Shown here: in pieces, positions 51,950-64,000 of the stretch
Layout of the letters: each line of letters starts with the position of its first letter
Numbering within the stretch: position 1 is the stretch's first letter
Assembly (NCBI GenBank): GCA_014706295.1
Contig: JACSVZ010000008.1
Location: 22,237,659 to 22,301,658, forward strand
Length of the DNA stretch: 64,000 bases
Direction: 5' to 3'
Source of the DNA: Lycocorax pyrrhopterus obiensis
Lineage: Eukaryota > Chordata > Aves > Passeriformes > Paradisaeidae
Position numbers and translations under genes: made by a program
Notes under the pieces: generated by a model
What the model saw: only the letters and a program-made list of their open reading frames with translations
What the model was told of the DNA's origin: nothing
Databases searched by the model: none

Positions 51950-54900
51950 TCAGTTCCTGGGTGGGAGGGGCTGATTGACAATCACTTGCACAACAAAATC
52001 CTTCTGGATCTTGGTCTCCTGCAGTCGTGTGCGGTCAGTGAGCAGCTTGCCTGAGAAGAACCACCGCTGCCAGGCCAGGTCAATGCCCTCCTGCGCCTGC
52101 AGCTGCTTCTTCAGCTGCCCGATGGTGTCACTCATGCTGGCGCTGAGCCGCAGGTCCTTGCCGGTGGAGAGGCGCACCTTGAGGGCGAACTCCCGCCGGG
52201 CGTTGGGCAGAGGCTCCACTGGTTCCACCGCCTCCTCCTCGCTCCGCTCCAGGATCAGGTTGACGGGGGGTGCAAGGCAGTAGACGGGCAGCTGGTACCG
52301 GTTGCCCAGCTCATCATAGCACTCCGTCAGGGACCCTGGGGACAGCAGGATGAGATGCTAAGGTTGGGCATCCCCATGGACCACCCAAATGTGGACAGGG
52401 CCACCCTAAGCAGTGTGGCACAGCCTGCCTTGCTCCCCTTGGCTGGGCTGAGCTCTGGATGGCAGGTGGGAGCCCCCTTCTACTCCAGCCTAGGACCCCT
52501 ATGTGCCCAGATATGGGGCACTCAGCACACACCCCACCCAAACCCCCAGTGCTGACCCTCACCATGGGGCAGGGTGATGCTGGCTCCATCGAGGATGGCC
52601 TGGGCCAGGCTGTGGTCATTGGCTTCTACAGCATAGGCAGCTGCCTTCAGGGCATCCCAGATCTCCTTGCGGCCTTCAAAGGCGGGTGCCGTGTCCCAAA
52701 ACTCGTCCCGCTTGCTGCGCAGCTGCCCGTCTGTCATGGGGTAGTCGCTCTTCCACTTGGGACACTCCTTCTTCAGGGGCTCATTACGGCCTGAGGAGGG
52801 GGGGACATTCAGCCAAAGGACAGGGTTTCCCCTTGGGCCCTGAGCCTCCCACCTCCCCATACCCATAGGTTCTTCCTGGGGACTTCCTGCACCTCAGTGA
52901 GGGTCCGAGGGATCACCCTGCCCAGTGAAGAACAGTCCCCAATGCAGCAAGGGGGAACTGGGCTAAAGCTAGCCCTGCCCAAGATCCCACTGGCCCCACA
53001 GCAGTTGCTCCCCCAAGTGACACCCTTTGCCCTCAGAGGGGCCAAGGGCTCTTGCTGCCATGTTAGGGGGAACAGTCACTGCCCTGTGGGGCAGCCACAG
53101 GGCCTTGGGGCCCTTTGAGGCAGAGCAGTATTTATAGCTTGGGGAATTAGCCAGGAAATAAGCTGGTGAGTCGGAACGAGAAGGGGATTACAAAGGCTGA
53201 GCTGCAGCAAAGGGGGGCAGGACTTCACCATCCCCTCTGCCCACCCCGGGATGACAGGGATCAGCTGCAGGCAACACAGCAGGCACACAGCATCCTGGGC
53301 ATCAGGGGGACAGAGGGCATTGCTGCCAGACTGCAGCTGCCCCAGCAATGGGCTGAACTGAGCTGGCTCTCCACAAAACAGCCCCCAGCCATGCCCCCAC
53401 AGCCCTTCAGCAGCCAGCATTGCCCAGGGATCTGAGCCACCCCAGTGCCAGTCCCACACCACCATGCCCTCACTACACTGGGCTGTGGCCCTGTGGGAAC
53501 AGCCCTGTCCCATCGGCCCCACGGCCAGGCTGGACACGTGGGGCAGGAAGAACTTGTCACTCCCAGCTGAGCTGGGGACAATATATGATAACAGCTCCTT
53601 CCTGTCACCCCTCTCCCTGAGCTGGCCAGACGGCACCCTTCCTGTGGGGACAGGACGAGGGTAAAGTGAGGCTCCAGCTGGGCAGGAAGATGCCTGTGCC
53701 CACACAGTGACTTGCCAGGCAAGGTGATGCCACACACCCCAGCCACTGGAGACAGCCACCACTGCCAGCTGTGGGCTGAGCCAAGTTCCCCAAGCAGCTG
53801 TTCCTGAGCAAGTGTGTGGTGACACAAGGCACTACATGACCTTTCTGATTGTACCAGCCCTGCCTCACCCTACCCAAGACCACTGGAGCCGGCATAGCAT
53901 CTGCTTCCCAGCAAGCACCCACCGCAGGGGTCCCCAAGGGGCGCAGGTGCTCAGCTACCCCAGGGCTGGGTGCTGAGCATCCCTGGCAGGCAGCATCCTG
54001 CCCACATCCCTGGAGGAGCAAGGGCAGCTGGCTGCAGCCAGTGCTGCCGATTCAGCAGTCACGGTGCTGGGCCAGAGGGATTTGCAGCACCACAGGACAC
54101 AGCAAGGTCAGAGGCAACACCTGCCCCGGGAGGACAGTGGAGAAGTGTCCACAGCCAGCCTGAAGGACATGTCTGGGACCATGTCCCTACATTGCTGTGG
54201 CCAGTGGGCTGGGGCACATGTCCTCGCAGGACTCCTGGCCAGCACTCCCAGTCAGCACCATTCCCCCAGCTCTGCTTGCAACAAAGGGAAGAGGCTGGCC
54301 CAAGGGAGGCAGCAGGATCGGAGCTGTGGGGGTCAGCTGTGGCAGAGAGCAGGGACAGGCTGTGGCTGCCTTGTGTGTACAGGCATGCCCAGCAGCCTTG
54401 CCCAGGTAGGCAGGGGCTTAAGCCTCATCTATTTATTGCTACCGCCCAGCCGGGCCAGCACCTTCTAATCACCTCCTGCTGCTCTATTCCTGGCCCTTTG
54501 TGCAACTCTCCACGGCAGCACCACCAGACAGGTCCATCCGCTCGTTGTGCCTGGACTCGAGCCAACAGGATCCGGCTGGCAGCCTGCCTGCCTCCTGCCC
54601 TGTGCCTGCAGCGCCCTGCCCGTGGCTCAGCCCCCCGCGGTGGCCTGGTGAGGACGCCCAGGCACGAGGATGTGACATGAAGGCTTCCCTGCCCTGGGGC
54701 TTGCTCCCTGTCTGCAGGAGCCTCAGGCAGCCCCAGCTGACAGGTCCTGGAGGCCCTGGAGAAGATGTCAGCCAGATGGCACACACCACTGCTTCCAGCA
54801 GTGCTGGCTGGTCCACTCCCGAGCCAGGCAGGGCTGGGATGCTGCGTGCCATGGGCATCCCCAGCTGCTGCTGCGGTAAGCTGGCCACCCCAGGGACAAT

Positions 54901-56671
54901 GCTGTCACCCACTGCTGGGAGCCCTCGCAGGACCCCTCTACAGGGGGTCACAACAGGCCCCAGCCAGGGCAGGAGCTGGCCAGGCAGGTGGGCTGCTTTG
55001 CAGAGCCCCTGTGGCAGCAGAGGTGGGCAGGAAGAGCCCCCCTCCCTGCTGACAGCAGGTCCTTGTGTACTGGGATCTGCTGGCCCAGGGCAGTGTCCCC
55101 ATACTGCTGGTGAGGGCAGCTGTAGCCTTGCTTCATCCTCCACCACCTGCTGAGCAGCTCCCATGGGCTGGTGGCACCATGCAAGCAAAGGCAGGAATCA
55201 GCCAGGGCACCTGGCACAAGGGACAGCCCTGCTCTCCCAGGAAGGGACACACCACAAGAAAGGAGCAGCAGCAACTGCTGGCAGTATACCAGGAAGGGAC
55301 CATGACCCATCCCAGGAGAGCAAGTGGGGATGGAGACGCAGGCTCTGCAGCTAGCTGTTGCCTGGCACAGGAGGGGATCACACAGATCCAGATGTTGGGA
55401 TCTGACCCCACCCCCTGTCACAGCAGCCTGAGCTACGAGGCAATGGCCTCACATCCCGCCAAGCTGAGGGAACAGTCAGCCAGGGACCCGAGGCCTCACT
55501 GATATCCGCAAGAAGGCACTCCTGGGGGGAAAAGTGTGCCGGGGTGGGGGGGGCTATCACCCCGATCCATACCAGCAGGGCATCCCCGGGGCAGGCTGGC
55601 ACACCTGGAGCCCCGCGCGGTGGAGGCGGCTGCCCGCGGCACGGGCACAGCCCGGTCCGGCTGCCACGGCACTCTGCACGTGCTGCCGGAGCGGCGGACA
55701 CCGTCTCACGGAAAACACTCTTCCCTCCCTCATCCCAGCTGCGGGCGAGGGCCGGGGCGTCCCGTCCCGGGCACACGCTTCCTGCCCCTCCTCTCCCACC
55801 GCCCACTACCGCTCTGGCATAAACACGGTAATTACCGGCTGCGACGGCACCGGTCGGGGAGGCGGCAAGGGAAAGGCGTGATTCATCCTACCAGCCCACG
55901 GCTTCTCCGCCGAAAGTCCGCCGTACCCATCCCCGCGGCCTCCGGGACCCTCCGGGATAGCATCACGGGGGAGCGCCTCATGGCACCCGGGTATTCGGCT
56001 ACCGGTAACTCCGGGGGCCGCGGGGCTGCACCAGCCCCCCTGCGCCGCCCCTGCTCTCCGGACCGGCGCAGCCGCTCCCTGTCCGACCCGCACCTCCCGA
56101 AGCCTCGGGGCAGCGGGGACGGGGTCGCGCCCGCCAGCAGCAGCCCGGTGTACGGGGCAGCACCGACCCCGAGCAGGCAGGATCCTGCCGTTCGCAGGAC
56201 GCGCCGTGTCGGGGGACGCTGCCGAGCGCAGACCGGGGGCACCCGCCACCCTGCAGTCCCCCCAGGACACCACCTTCCCGGGAGGAGCCGGGAACTGGCA
56301 GCGCTCGGCTGGACGTGCTGCGCACCTCAGCCCTTACCCCGCAAAGCCTCCGGGGCGCCGGAACGGGAGCCGCGGGTCCTGCCCGCTCCCGAGGCCGCGC
56401 ACCGAACCGGGACCCCCGAGGTCCGGGAACCCCGAGGGCGCAGAGCGACTCCTGGGGTTGTGCGAGGGAGGAGTTCTCCCGTGGCGGACTGCGCCCCTCC
56501 GGCACCCACGTTCCTCCCGCGCCACCCCCTGGGAGACGCGGGACCTCCCCACCCCGGTGACCGCGATCGCGGGGGTGCCAGCCAGGACGACCCCCGCTCA
56601 CCTCCTCGCTTGCGGGTGTTGCCGCCGGCGGCGGGCCGCTCCCGGCGCTGCCGCCCCACGCAGCCGCCCAT
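51950..56671 (-). CDS. UBTD1: UBTD1, ubiquitin domain-containing protein 1
   Basis: Binds E2 conjugating enzymes of the UBE2D family and has been linked to p53 and YAP stability. Three minus-strand exons, 56602-56671, 52563-52790 and 51950-52335, give 227 residues, exactly the human length. The first exon reads [20 protein letters not shown] (MG start suggests N-myristoylation). The second carries [40 protein letters not shown] and [12 protein letters not shown]. The third carries [17 protein letters not shown] and a ubiquitin-like domain ([56 protein letters not shown]). The first intron is 3.8 kb and holds no recognisable gene. The promoter is shared with MMS19. Confidence 0.97.
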
Positions 56672-56846
56672 GGCGGGGCCGACCGGCGGCGCTCGGCATC
56701 GGGGCCGCGCCGGCTCCGCGCTGCGCCCGCCCGTGCGCGCAGGGCCGCCCCGCCCCGCCCCCCGGGCGCACGTGACCGCCAGCACCGCCCCCGCGCACGC
56801 GTACGGCGGGGTGGGGGGCCGGGCCGCGGCCCTGCGCGCGGGTGTC
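56672..56846. promoter_or_regulatory. Bidirectional promoter of UBTD1 and MMS19
   Basis: Only 175 bp separate the two opposed ATGs. The interval is CpG-dense with GC boxes (about 56738-56764) and a CACGTGAC E-box (56769-56776) of the USF/TFE type. There is no TATA box. Confidence 0.7.
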
Positions 56847-59800
56847 ATGGCGGCGGCCGGGGCCGGGGCGGGAGGCTCTCGCCGCCTCCGTCCTGGACTT
56901 CGTGTCCGGGCAGCAGGACGGCCGCGCCGCGGAGGTGGCAGCAGGTACCGCGCGGGGGCGGGGCGGGGCGGGACTGGGCGTGGGCACGGCAGCGGGGCCG
57001 GGCTGGGCTGGGCTGGGCCTGGGGCGGGCGTGGGCACGGTCGGGGTGCGGCGGGCGGGTGGTGGTGGTGTGGGGAGGGGTTTGGGAGGAAGCGTGGGGCT
57101 GCGGGGCTGGGTAGGGCAGGGTGTGGAGGCGCGGGACGGAGCGTGTCCGTGGGTTGTGAGGCCGCCGTGTGGGGCACGGCACAGGGGAATGGGTAGGGTA
57201 GAGCCTGCAGCTCGAAGCTGACGAGGAGATGTGCGGTAGGAGTGGGATAGCAACGAGGGTGAGGGGCTACAGGAGCGAGGCAGATGTTGGTGGCAGAGAA
57301 ATCGACAGTGGGAGGAGAGCTCATGGCCCTGCTGAAGTACTGTGGGAGGTGACTGGTGCAGACTGCCCTCAGTGTGGTTTCTCCCCCTTTCCTAGCAGGG
57401 CTTGAGGCATTTGGTTTCCTTGGATAATTTATCCTTCTGCTTGGAACAGCAATTGGGTGACTGTTGCATTAGGGAAGTTACAGCTTCAGGAATGTGGCTT
57501 GCTAAGGATAAGGTGGTACTTTTGTGTTTCTAGGCGGTAGCTTCAGCATGTTTTGGGAAGGAGCTGAGAGAGCAGAGAACGGCCAGCTTTATATGTTACA
57601 TTACACAGAGGCGTAGCTTATAGACCTTTCCCAAGGCCCGATGGATTGTGAACTGCTCTGTAGTGTCTTGGTGATGAGATGAGCTGGCAAAACAGGAAGG
57701 TAACCCAGTGGCCCGTGTAACACAGAGTGAAGAAAATGCCAAGGAAATTTGGGGGAATTCACTAAACTATGTGACATTCAAGATGTTGCAGAAGGGTTGC
57801 ACAGTCTCTGACATATTTGGGGTAGATGTGGAGAAGGATAACCTTACAACTGCTGTTGTCACCTGATGTCATGTTACAGAAGTGCCTGGAGAAAGCTTTG
57901 TCTCTTGAAAGACATACAAAGGGAATTGCCCCCCATTTCCTCCCCCCAGCTCTTTCCAGCTGTGTGGCTCTTGTGACAAACCCACCTTCCCAAACAGAGG
58001 GGCTGGCAAATGTCCTTGGACCCCTCTGACCTCATACAGAACCACATATCAGAAAGGATTAAATTGCATTATGTATCCTTGAGCAAAAGGGGAGGTTTTT
58101 TCTAAGCTCACGGCCATTGTGCAATTGCTGTAAGAAACACACTGAGCTTCTCCCATTTGTTGTTGAGGACTAAAATGAGCGTAACTTGGCAAGTGGCAGA
58201 AAGGCCTTGGTGCTGTCACAGGCAGCTTGGGCTGCATGGGTCAGTGGGTGGCAGGAGGAGGCTGAATTCATCTTTCTTAAAAAATAGAGAAAGAAGGATA
58301 CTGCTGTTACAGAATCCATTACACATTCCCTGTGAATGTTGTGCTCACATGTTGAGGGTGTGGGGGAGACAAGAATGGAAGGCCTCCAGAAATGACTAAT
58401 ACCTAGAAGGACTCTGTGTGAAAGGGGGACAAACTTGTCAGGAAAGGGAGCATGTTGGTTCAGAGTAGCAATCCAGCACAGGGTGAATGGCTTGCTTCTG
58501 TTTAGTCTCTGGGACCTACAGGAATCCCAAAACAGGAGGGCAGGCCCTCCTGGTAAAGGGATTCAAGGTGCCTAATTAACCTTGGGGCATATGTGCTGCT
58601 GCCAGATGTGGAGGCAGTAGTTTCAGGGGCTCACCGCTGTGCCTGCTGTGCTCATGAGGCAGGTCCAATTAGCTGTGCTGGTGCTCACACCATGGCCTGT
58701 GCGGTGCTGCCCACGAGCACGCCACACTCACAGGCTATGCCGGGGAGGGGTGGCCACACCATGTGAGGCAAAGCTGGTCACACCTGGGTCCCTGAGAACA
58801 GAGGGAGCTCCCTTGCTGAGCTGAGCAAAGGAGCTGCTGACCTCGCTGCTGCTGACCACGGGAACTGTCAGTACCTGGCTGTGGTTTGCCCATCATACTG
58901 CAGCTCTTTCCTGTTGAGTAGGGAACCAGAAGCTTTGTGTAGAGCTGCTTTCGCTCTCTGCAGACACAGAGAAGCAGAGCACTTGGCCACAGAGATGGTG
59001 TTTATCTCAGACCTTTTCTGTTATGATGCAGAGGCACAAAGGCTCTTCATGAGCTTGCAGAGTGAGATATTGGGATGCTGGATGTGGAGGGGCCATCCGA
59101 GCTCTCCCTCCAGCCCGTTCTGCTTTGGCTGGTGCATAGCATCTGCTTGCTGTTTCACTGTTGTTATTCTGCAAGAAATTTTGCCAGCACATTATGGCTG
59201 TCTCTGAGAGCACCCCCTGTTCAGTTTGTGCCTGTCAATTCCAAGACTTGCTGGGCTCTTCTTCCGCACAACTCCCCTTATCTGTTCTGTTCCTCAGTTC
59301 AGGCTCCCTCTCCCTGCTGCGCCAGGCAGGATTGAAAGCTCTGTCTCTGGAGTCGGGACTGCCTGCTGTCAGAACACTCTGTCAGAAAACACTGTCATCC
59401 CATCCCTAGAGACAGCTCTATGATGAACAGTGTATCTTAATACTGGAATTAACTGCTTAGGGAGAGACAGTAAATGCTTGCAACAGCAGGAGACACGAGC
59501 TGGAACAAGGCCTGGGAAAGCTCATAATGAAACCTTTGGGCTTCTGAGAGGGTGAGTGCCCTGTCAGTCATGTAGGTTCAGCAGGGCAGAGAGGTGAGCA
59601 GATCCCTCCAGAGTGCCCAGAAGTGCTCCTGGGCAAAGACAGTGAGTCTCAGTGACTGCAAGGTGATTTGGGTTTTTTTTGTGGAGGACTGCTGTTTTGT
59701 CCAGGTAGAGAGTGAGGGGTCCTGCTTGTTTCCCAGTAATGTCACTTGAACCTGAGCTGCGGGTTAGGGGTCTGAAGGTAAGGCAGTCCCTTGCCTGCCA

Positions 59801-62800
59801 CCCCATATCTGATCAGAGGGCATACACAGAGCTTTCCTTCTGGGAAGCTGCCACATTGGGAATGGATGGCAGGAATGGAGAACATGCCCTTCTGCCAAGG
59901 TTCTTGTAAGGTGCAACAAGCAGGTCCTTACCAAAGCCTCCTGAGGAGTGACTCGTCCCCCAGCTGAGCTGCAAGAATACAGAGGCAGGAGGTGAATGAG
60001 GCAACCTGGTGAGGTATCTGAGTCAGAGTTGGAAATAGGCTCCAGGAATCCCAGAACTTTATCTTCCTCTGACCACAAAGCTGCCTTTCTCCCTGCCCTC
60101 CATCTTGGAGGAAGTTTGTGCAGGTCTTGCTCAGCACAGTGTAGAGGTGATGGAACCAAGGTGGGAAGCTGAGTGATCACTAGTGTCTGGGCTGCTTGTT
60201 CAGCCAGTTGTCCCTCAGGAAGCACCTGGAGAGCTGCCCTCCATCTCCTCACAGCTTGCTCATGTTAGAGAAGGGGGTTTTAGTATCTCAGTGAAGTGGA
60301 GCACACATACAGCCAGGCTGCAGGGAGAGGGTGAGGCAAAGTGTGGGCAAGTTCTCCCCTGGCTGTCTGCTCTCAGTCTCAGAGGTGTTTGCAGGCAGGG
60401 CTGGAGGCAGCTCCACCAAGTAAGTGCACATGGCTCCTTTGGTGCTTAGCAAGGAGTCAGCACCGACCAGCCTTTCCCACTGCAGTGCTGGGATGCTTCA
60501 TGCCTGCGTGATCTCTTTGGTTCACTCTCTTTACCTCCTTTCTCCAGGGGTGAAAGATGGAAGGTGGACAGTGCTGCAGCTTGTGGAAGCCCTGGGGTAA
60601 GAAAAGCCTTGTGCGAGTTATACATCGGGTAAGGGCCTTGCAGGGGACATTCCCACGAGGAGGCACAGTTAGAAGGAAAAGCGTGCTCATCCAGGATGAG
60701 CTTCAGCACTGGTAAACACATTGCAGCATGCAGGATGTTGTCTGCTCACAGCATGGGGCTTGAGCATTGCTTTGCCCTCTCTGGACGTGGGAGCTCTTTG
60801 GGAAAGAGCAAGGCCGGAGCAGCTCTTGATGCTCTCCCAGGACAGAGGAGAGATGTGGCAGGCAGCAAGGTGCAGGGCACTTTTCAGTTGGGGCTGTCCC
60901 CAGCAGGAGCTGCCGGAGCACACAGCTGCACAACACCATGTCACAAGTTGGCTGGCACTCAGCTTCTGCTTCTGTCTCCAAACTGTCATGGCCTGGGCTC
61001 ATTTCTCCTAGCTGTGGGCTGGGTTTGCCTCACTGTAAGAGGCTTTACCCTTTTGACCCTTGTGATCTTGGGAGTATGGTGCAAGAACAATTTCTTTGAT
61101 CCAGCTTGAGAACTCGGATTTCTTTCTGCATGGTTCTGGGGCTGAGTGCACGCATGCAGCACGGACAGGGGGAGAGGAGTCCGTTCCCACCCTGCCAGTA
61201 AGTCAGGCAGGATTGGGCCCACAGAGTGGCATCTCTTTGTTTTTGTAATGTGCCTGCTCAGGATGTACTTCCTGCTGGGACGTCCCTGCTCACAACAGGC
61301 TTCCTGGGCTTTCTCCTCTCTTGGCCTAGGTTTTGCCTGGAGAACACAGATCCTCGGACACGAGGGCGAGGCATCCAGCTGTTGTCACAAGTCCTGCTCC
61401 AGTGTTACTCCCTGCTCCGGGAGAAGGAAGGTAAGGGCTGTTCTGGCCCTTGAGTGGCTGGCTAGGGACAAAGCCTGTTCCATTAAAGTGTCTGTCCTGC
61501 AACTGGAAAAGGGATTGATTTAACACTGTGACAACTTTGTACGTGTCTCTAAGAGTCAAAGTCCAAGGAGGGCACGAGGCTTTGTGCTGCAGCCTTTTTG
61601 CCAACCTCACCACACAATTCAGCTCACTGTCTGAACACATGAAATCCCTGGACAGCTGGGGCCCCTGACAGTGTGCGGGCGTTGCACACCCAGGTGTGCT
61701 CAGTGCCACGTGGGACGTGTTTGGGGATACATCTGTATGTCAAAATCCTTGGGTGATGATTCAGAGCAGGAAGACTGTCCTTCACACACCAAATCACACT
61801 GCAGCCTTGCAGCATGACCACATTAACTCAGGAGGAACCCTGAGGCCTGGGGAGGAGGGGATATCAGTGTAAGGATGAGAATGGTGTGGGACTGGAGTGG
61901 GGAGAGGAAGATGCCCTGTTCATAGAGGCAAGGAGAAGGTCTGGCTCTATTAAATGCCCCATAGCAACTGGCTGGCAGCAGGAAAAGCCAGTAAGTGCTG
62001 ACAAACTTTGGCTTGGGCTTGGGGGCCTTGCAGATGGGAAGCTGAACTTATGCCAGCATCTTGGCTAGACAGGGGGCCCAGCTAGTAACTGAAGTGGAGG
62101 AAGGGGAGGATGGAAGTAGAAGATGCTTAGCCCTTGGCATTTGGCTCTCTTTGGTTGGAGTCAGGCAGGGCTGAGAGCAGCTGTGCATAGAACCTTATCT
62201 ACTGGAGTAGCTGGAGTCAGATGTGATGACTGATGGGAACTAGGGTGCTCTGGAGGGGCAGCCAGAAGTGGGGAGGTTCACTGGGGATGCTTGACAGAGA
62301 AAGGAGACTCAGGGCAGCTGAGCAAAGGGAGCAAGCTGGGTTAGAGTCTCGTGTTCCTGCTCACGCAGTTCGTTTCTTAAGCGCTGCGTCAGGCTGCCTC
62401 CTGGGGGGCTGAGTTTCTGCAGCAGCTGTGGGCACAGGATGCTGCTAGCTGGCTCTTCCAGTCTGCTTCCTGCTACCACTCCCCAGGGCTGGGGTGTGCA
62501 GGCGCCCGTGCCCGTGACTCAGGGGCCAGGAACGTGTTGTGGAGCCAAGTGCAAGGAAGCCAGAGCTCCTGCCCCAGCCCTGTGCCCCACCCCATGACAT
62601 CCTCCAGCCTCTGCTGAGCTGATTGCCACTCTGCTGCTGGTGTCTGCATCCACATGTCTGGACAGGCCAGGGCAAATGCCTCTTGGGTAGCTCCGGCACC
62701 TCTGCAGCAGCCAGAGGTAGGTGCTGCTCTGCTGCTGTCAAGCGTGGGCTGCTCATGAGAAGAGGGCAAAGGTGTTGGAGCCAGGTGGGTGCACCCGCCA

Positions 62801-63511
62801 GTGGCAGTTTGTCCCATTCACCAGTGCAAGATGTGTTCGCTCTTAATCCATCAGCTTGTGGTTGAACTGGGGCCAGCGCCCAGCAGCTGCATTTCCTAGG
62901 GCTAACACACATTGGTGTCTGTTTCTGACAGTGCTGCATCTGGTCCTGTTCTATGAGAGCCGGCTGCAAGATCATCACCTGGTGATCCCCTCGGTGCTCC
63001 AGGGACTGCGAGCGCTGGTGAGCTCGCACCCCCAGCCCGCAGTGCTGGGATGCACTCCAGAGCAGTGTCAGGGAGGTCCAGCTCCCGGGTGTGGGTTGGA
63101 GCAGTGTGTCGAGCAGGGCCTGGCTGGGCTGTCAGCCCATCTGGCAGCATTGCCCTGTCTCCTCTTTTCTCCTGCTGTGTCCCTTGTGGAGGAGCCAGGG
63201 AGAGGAGACTGCCTTGATTTCCTGCCTTGTGTTGGTATTGGGGCAAGGATTCCCTGGCCACCCTGGGGAGCAGCGCAGATGATGAGCATCTTGTCCTGTT
63301 CTGTATGGGGAGGGGGTGGTGAGCTCTCCCTGTTGTGGAAGAGGATCCTGCAGGCAGCTGCTGTACAGAGGCAGGAGCTCTGTTACGTGGCTGCCATCAT
63401 GGTATTCTATTTTTGCTTTTCTCTTCCTGTCCCCAGAGCATGTGCGAGGTGCTGTCCCCAGGGCTAGCAGTGTCTGTGCTCAAAGCCATCTTCCAGGAGG
63501 TACATGTGCAG
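56847..63511 (+). CDS. MMS19: MMS19, cytosolic iron-sulfur assembly (CIA) targeting factor, 5' part
   Basis: HEAT-repeat adaptor of the CIA targeting complex that delivers Fe-S clusters to DNA polymerases and helicases such as XPD. Exons in the window: about 56847-56944, 60548-60596, 61330-61430, 62932-63017 and 63437-63511; later exons lie beyond the right edge. Conserved text: SVLDFVSGQQDGRAAEVAAG, VKDGRWTVLQLVEALG, LENTDPRTRGRGIQLLSQVL, HLVLFYESRL, HHLVIPSVLQGLRAL, GLAVSVLKAIFQEVHVQ. Splice phases agree throughout. Oddity: the only suitable ATG (56847, MAAAGAGAG) is one base out of frame with SVLDFVSGQQ. An extra base in the GC run around 56866-56877 (assembly or sequencing) is the simplest explanation. 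Identity is not in doubt. Confidence 0.93.
56945..60547 (+). other. MMS19: MMS19 intron 1
   Basis: 3.6-kb intron, much less GC-rich than its flanks after about 57.3 kb. No embedded gene or mobile element was recognised. The first 150 bp carry a short GGGCT tandem run (about 56998-57020). Confidence 0.6.
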
Positions 63512-64000
63512 GTGAGCTATGTGATTTCCTATCCTCCTATCCTTGATCTCTGCTCCCTGTGTGTCTTGGGATGGCCTGCCTGCCCTGAGGACTGGCCACA
63601 TTCAACACAATGCAGTGCTTCTGCAGGGCTTAGAGACAGCTTGGCTCACTGCAAGAGAGACTGTGAGAGACAGACAGCAGCCAAGGATCCTGTTTGGCCA
63701 TTGTCCTCTCTTTTCTCAGCCCTAGGGGAATTATTTCCTTTTGCTCCATTCTCCAGGCTGTGTTTAAGTGCCCCCAGTCCAATTCTCCTCCAATTTAAGA
63801 TTGTTTTTGCTGGCAGTGCCTTGGGCAGCATGCGTGGCCCTGGTGTGACTGATGGTGCATTCATGCAGTGATGGGACACAGTCATGTTCATTTGCCATTA
63901 CATAGGCATGTGCACACTTTGCATGTGATAAATGGGATCTCTGTGCCAGGAAGCAGCAGCTGAGCTGCTGGGGGTCCTGCTCTCTCTCAAGGGCATGTGG

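Noticed and set aside
55536..57221. Open frame of 561 codons on the plus strand
   Set aside because: Lies in a CpG island over the UBTD1/MMS19 promoter, starts with GTG, crosses real splice sites and has arginine/proline-rich text without any family resemblance. Its last part is the MMS19 first exon read in the ATG frame.

Overview
The window is vertebrate nuclear DNA, most likely avian. It is GC-rich with short introns, contains a CR1-type LINE fragment and one AT-rich solo LTR, and has no prokaryotic features. Twelve protein-coding genes are recognisable from conserved residues and phase-consistent GT-AG exons: CRTAC1 (3' part only), GOLGA7B, SFRP5, ZFYVE27, MARVELD1, AVPI1, PI4K2A, MORN4, HOGA1, ANKRD2, UBTD1 and MMS19 (5' part only). 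Order and orientation match human 10q24 as I remember it. Exon coordinates were assembled by eye from splice sites, reading phase and remembered family sequences; no alignment was run.

Layout. 1-6.3 kb: 3' end of CRTAC1 (+), with three alternative C-terminal ends. 4.8-8.4 kb: GOLGA7B (-), whose last coding exon lies inside the most distal CRTAC1 terminal exon on the opposite strand. 8.5-15.6 kb: intergenic, with tandem repeats, a 492-bp solo LTR and AT-rich islands that may be regulatory. 15.7-17.7 kb: SFRP5 (+). 20.9-25.8 kb: ZFYVE27/protrudin (-), with a 21-nt microexon. 27.3-29.7 kb: single-exon MARVELD1 (-), head to head with AVPI1 (+, 30.7-31.1 kb) over a CpG island with a perfect CRE. 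31.3-32.1 kb: CR1 fragment joined to an open NUMA1-like coiled-coil segment. 33.5-39.5 kb: PI4K2A (-), head to head with MORN4 (+, 41.8-42.6 kb). 44.1-46.7 kb: HOGA1 (-). 47.7-50.2 kb: ANKRD2 (-). 52.0-56.7 kb: UBTD1 (-), head to head with MMS19 (+), 175 bp between the two ATGs.

The genes form a conserved neighbourhood, not a pathway. They cover secreted or extracellular proteins (CRTAC1, SFRP5), membrane traffic and lipid signalling (GOLGA7B, ZFYVE27, PI4K2A), a mitochondrial enzyme (HOGA1), muscle stress signalling (ANKRD2), ubiquitin-related regulation (UBTD1) and Fe-S cluster delivery (MMS19). The most interesting structure is the CRTAC1/GOLGA7B tail-to-tail overlap, where about 99 bp appear to encode protein on both strands in codon register. 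Next are the NUMA1-derived ORF, the G-depleted solo LTR and the protrudin microexon.
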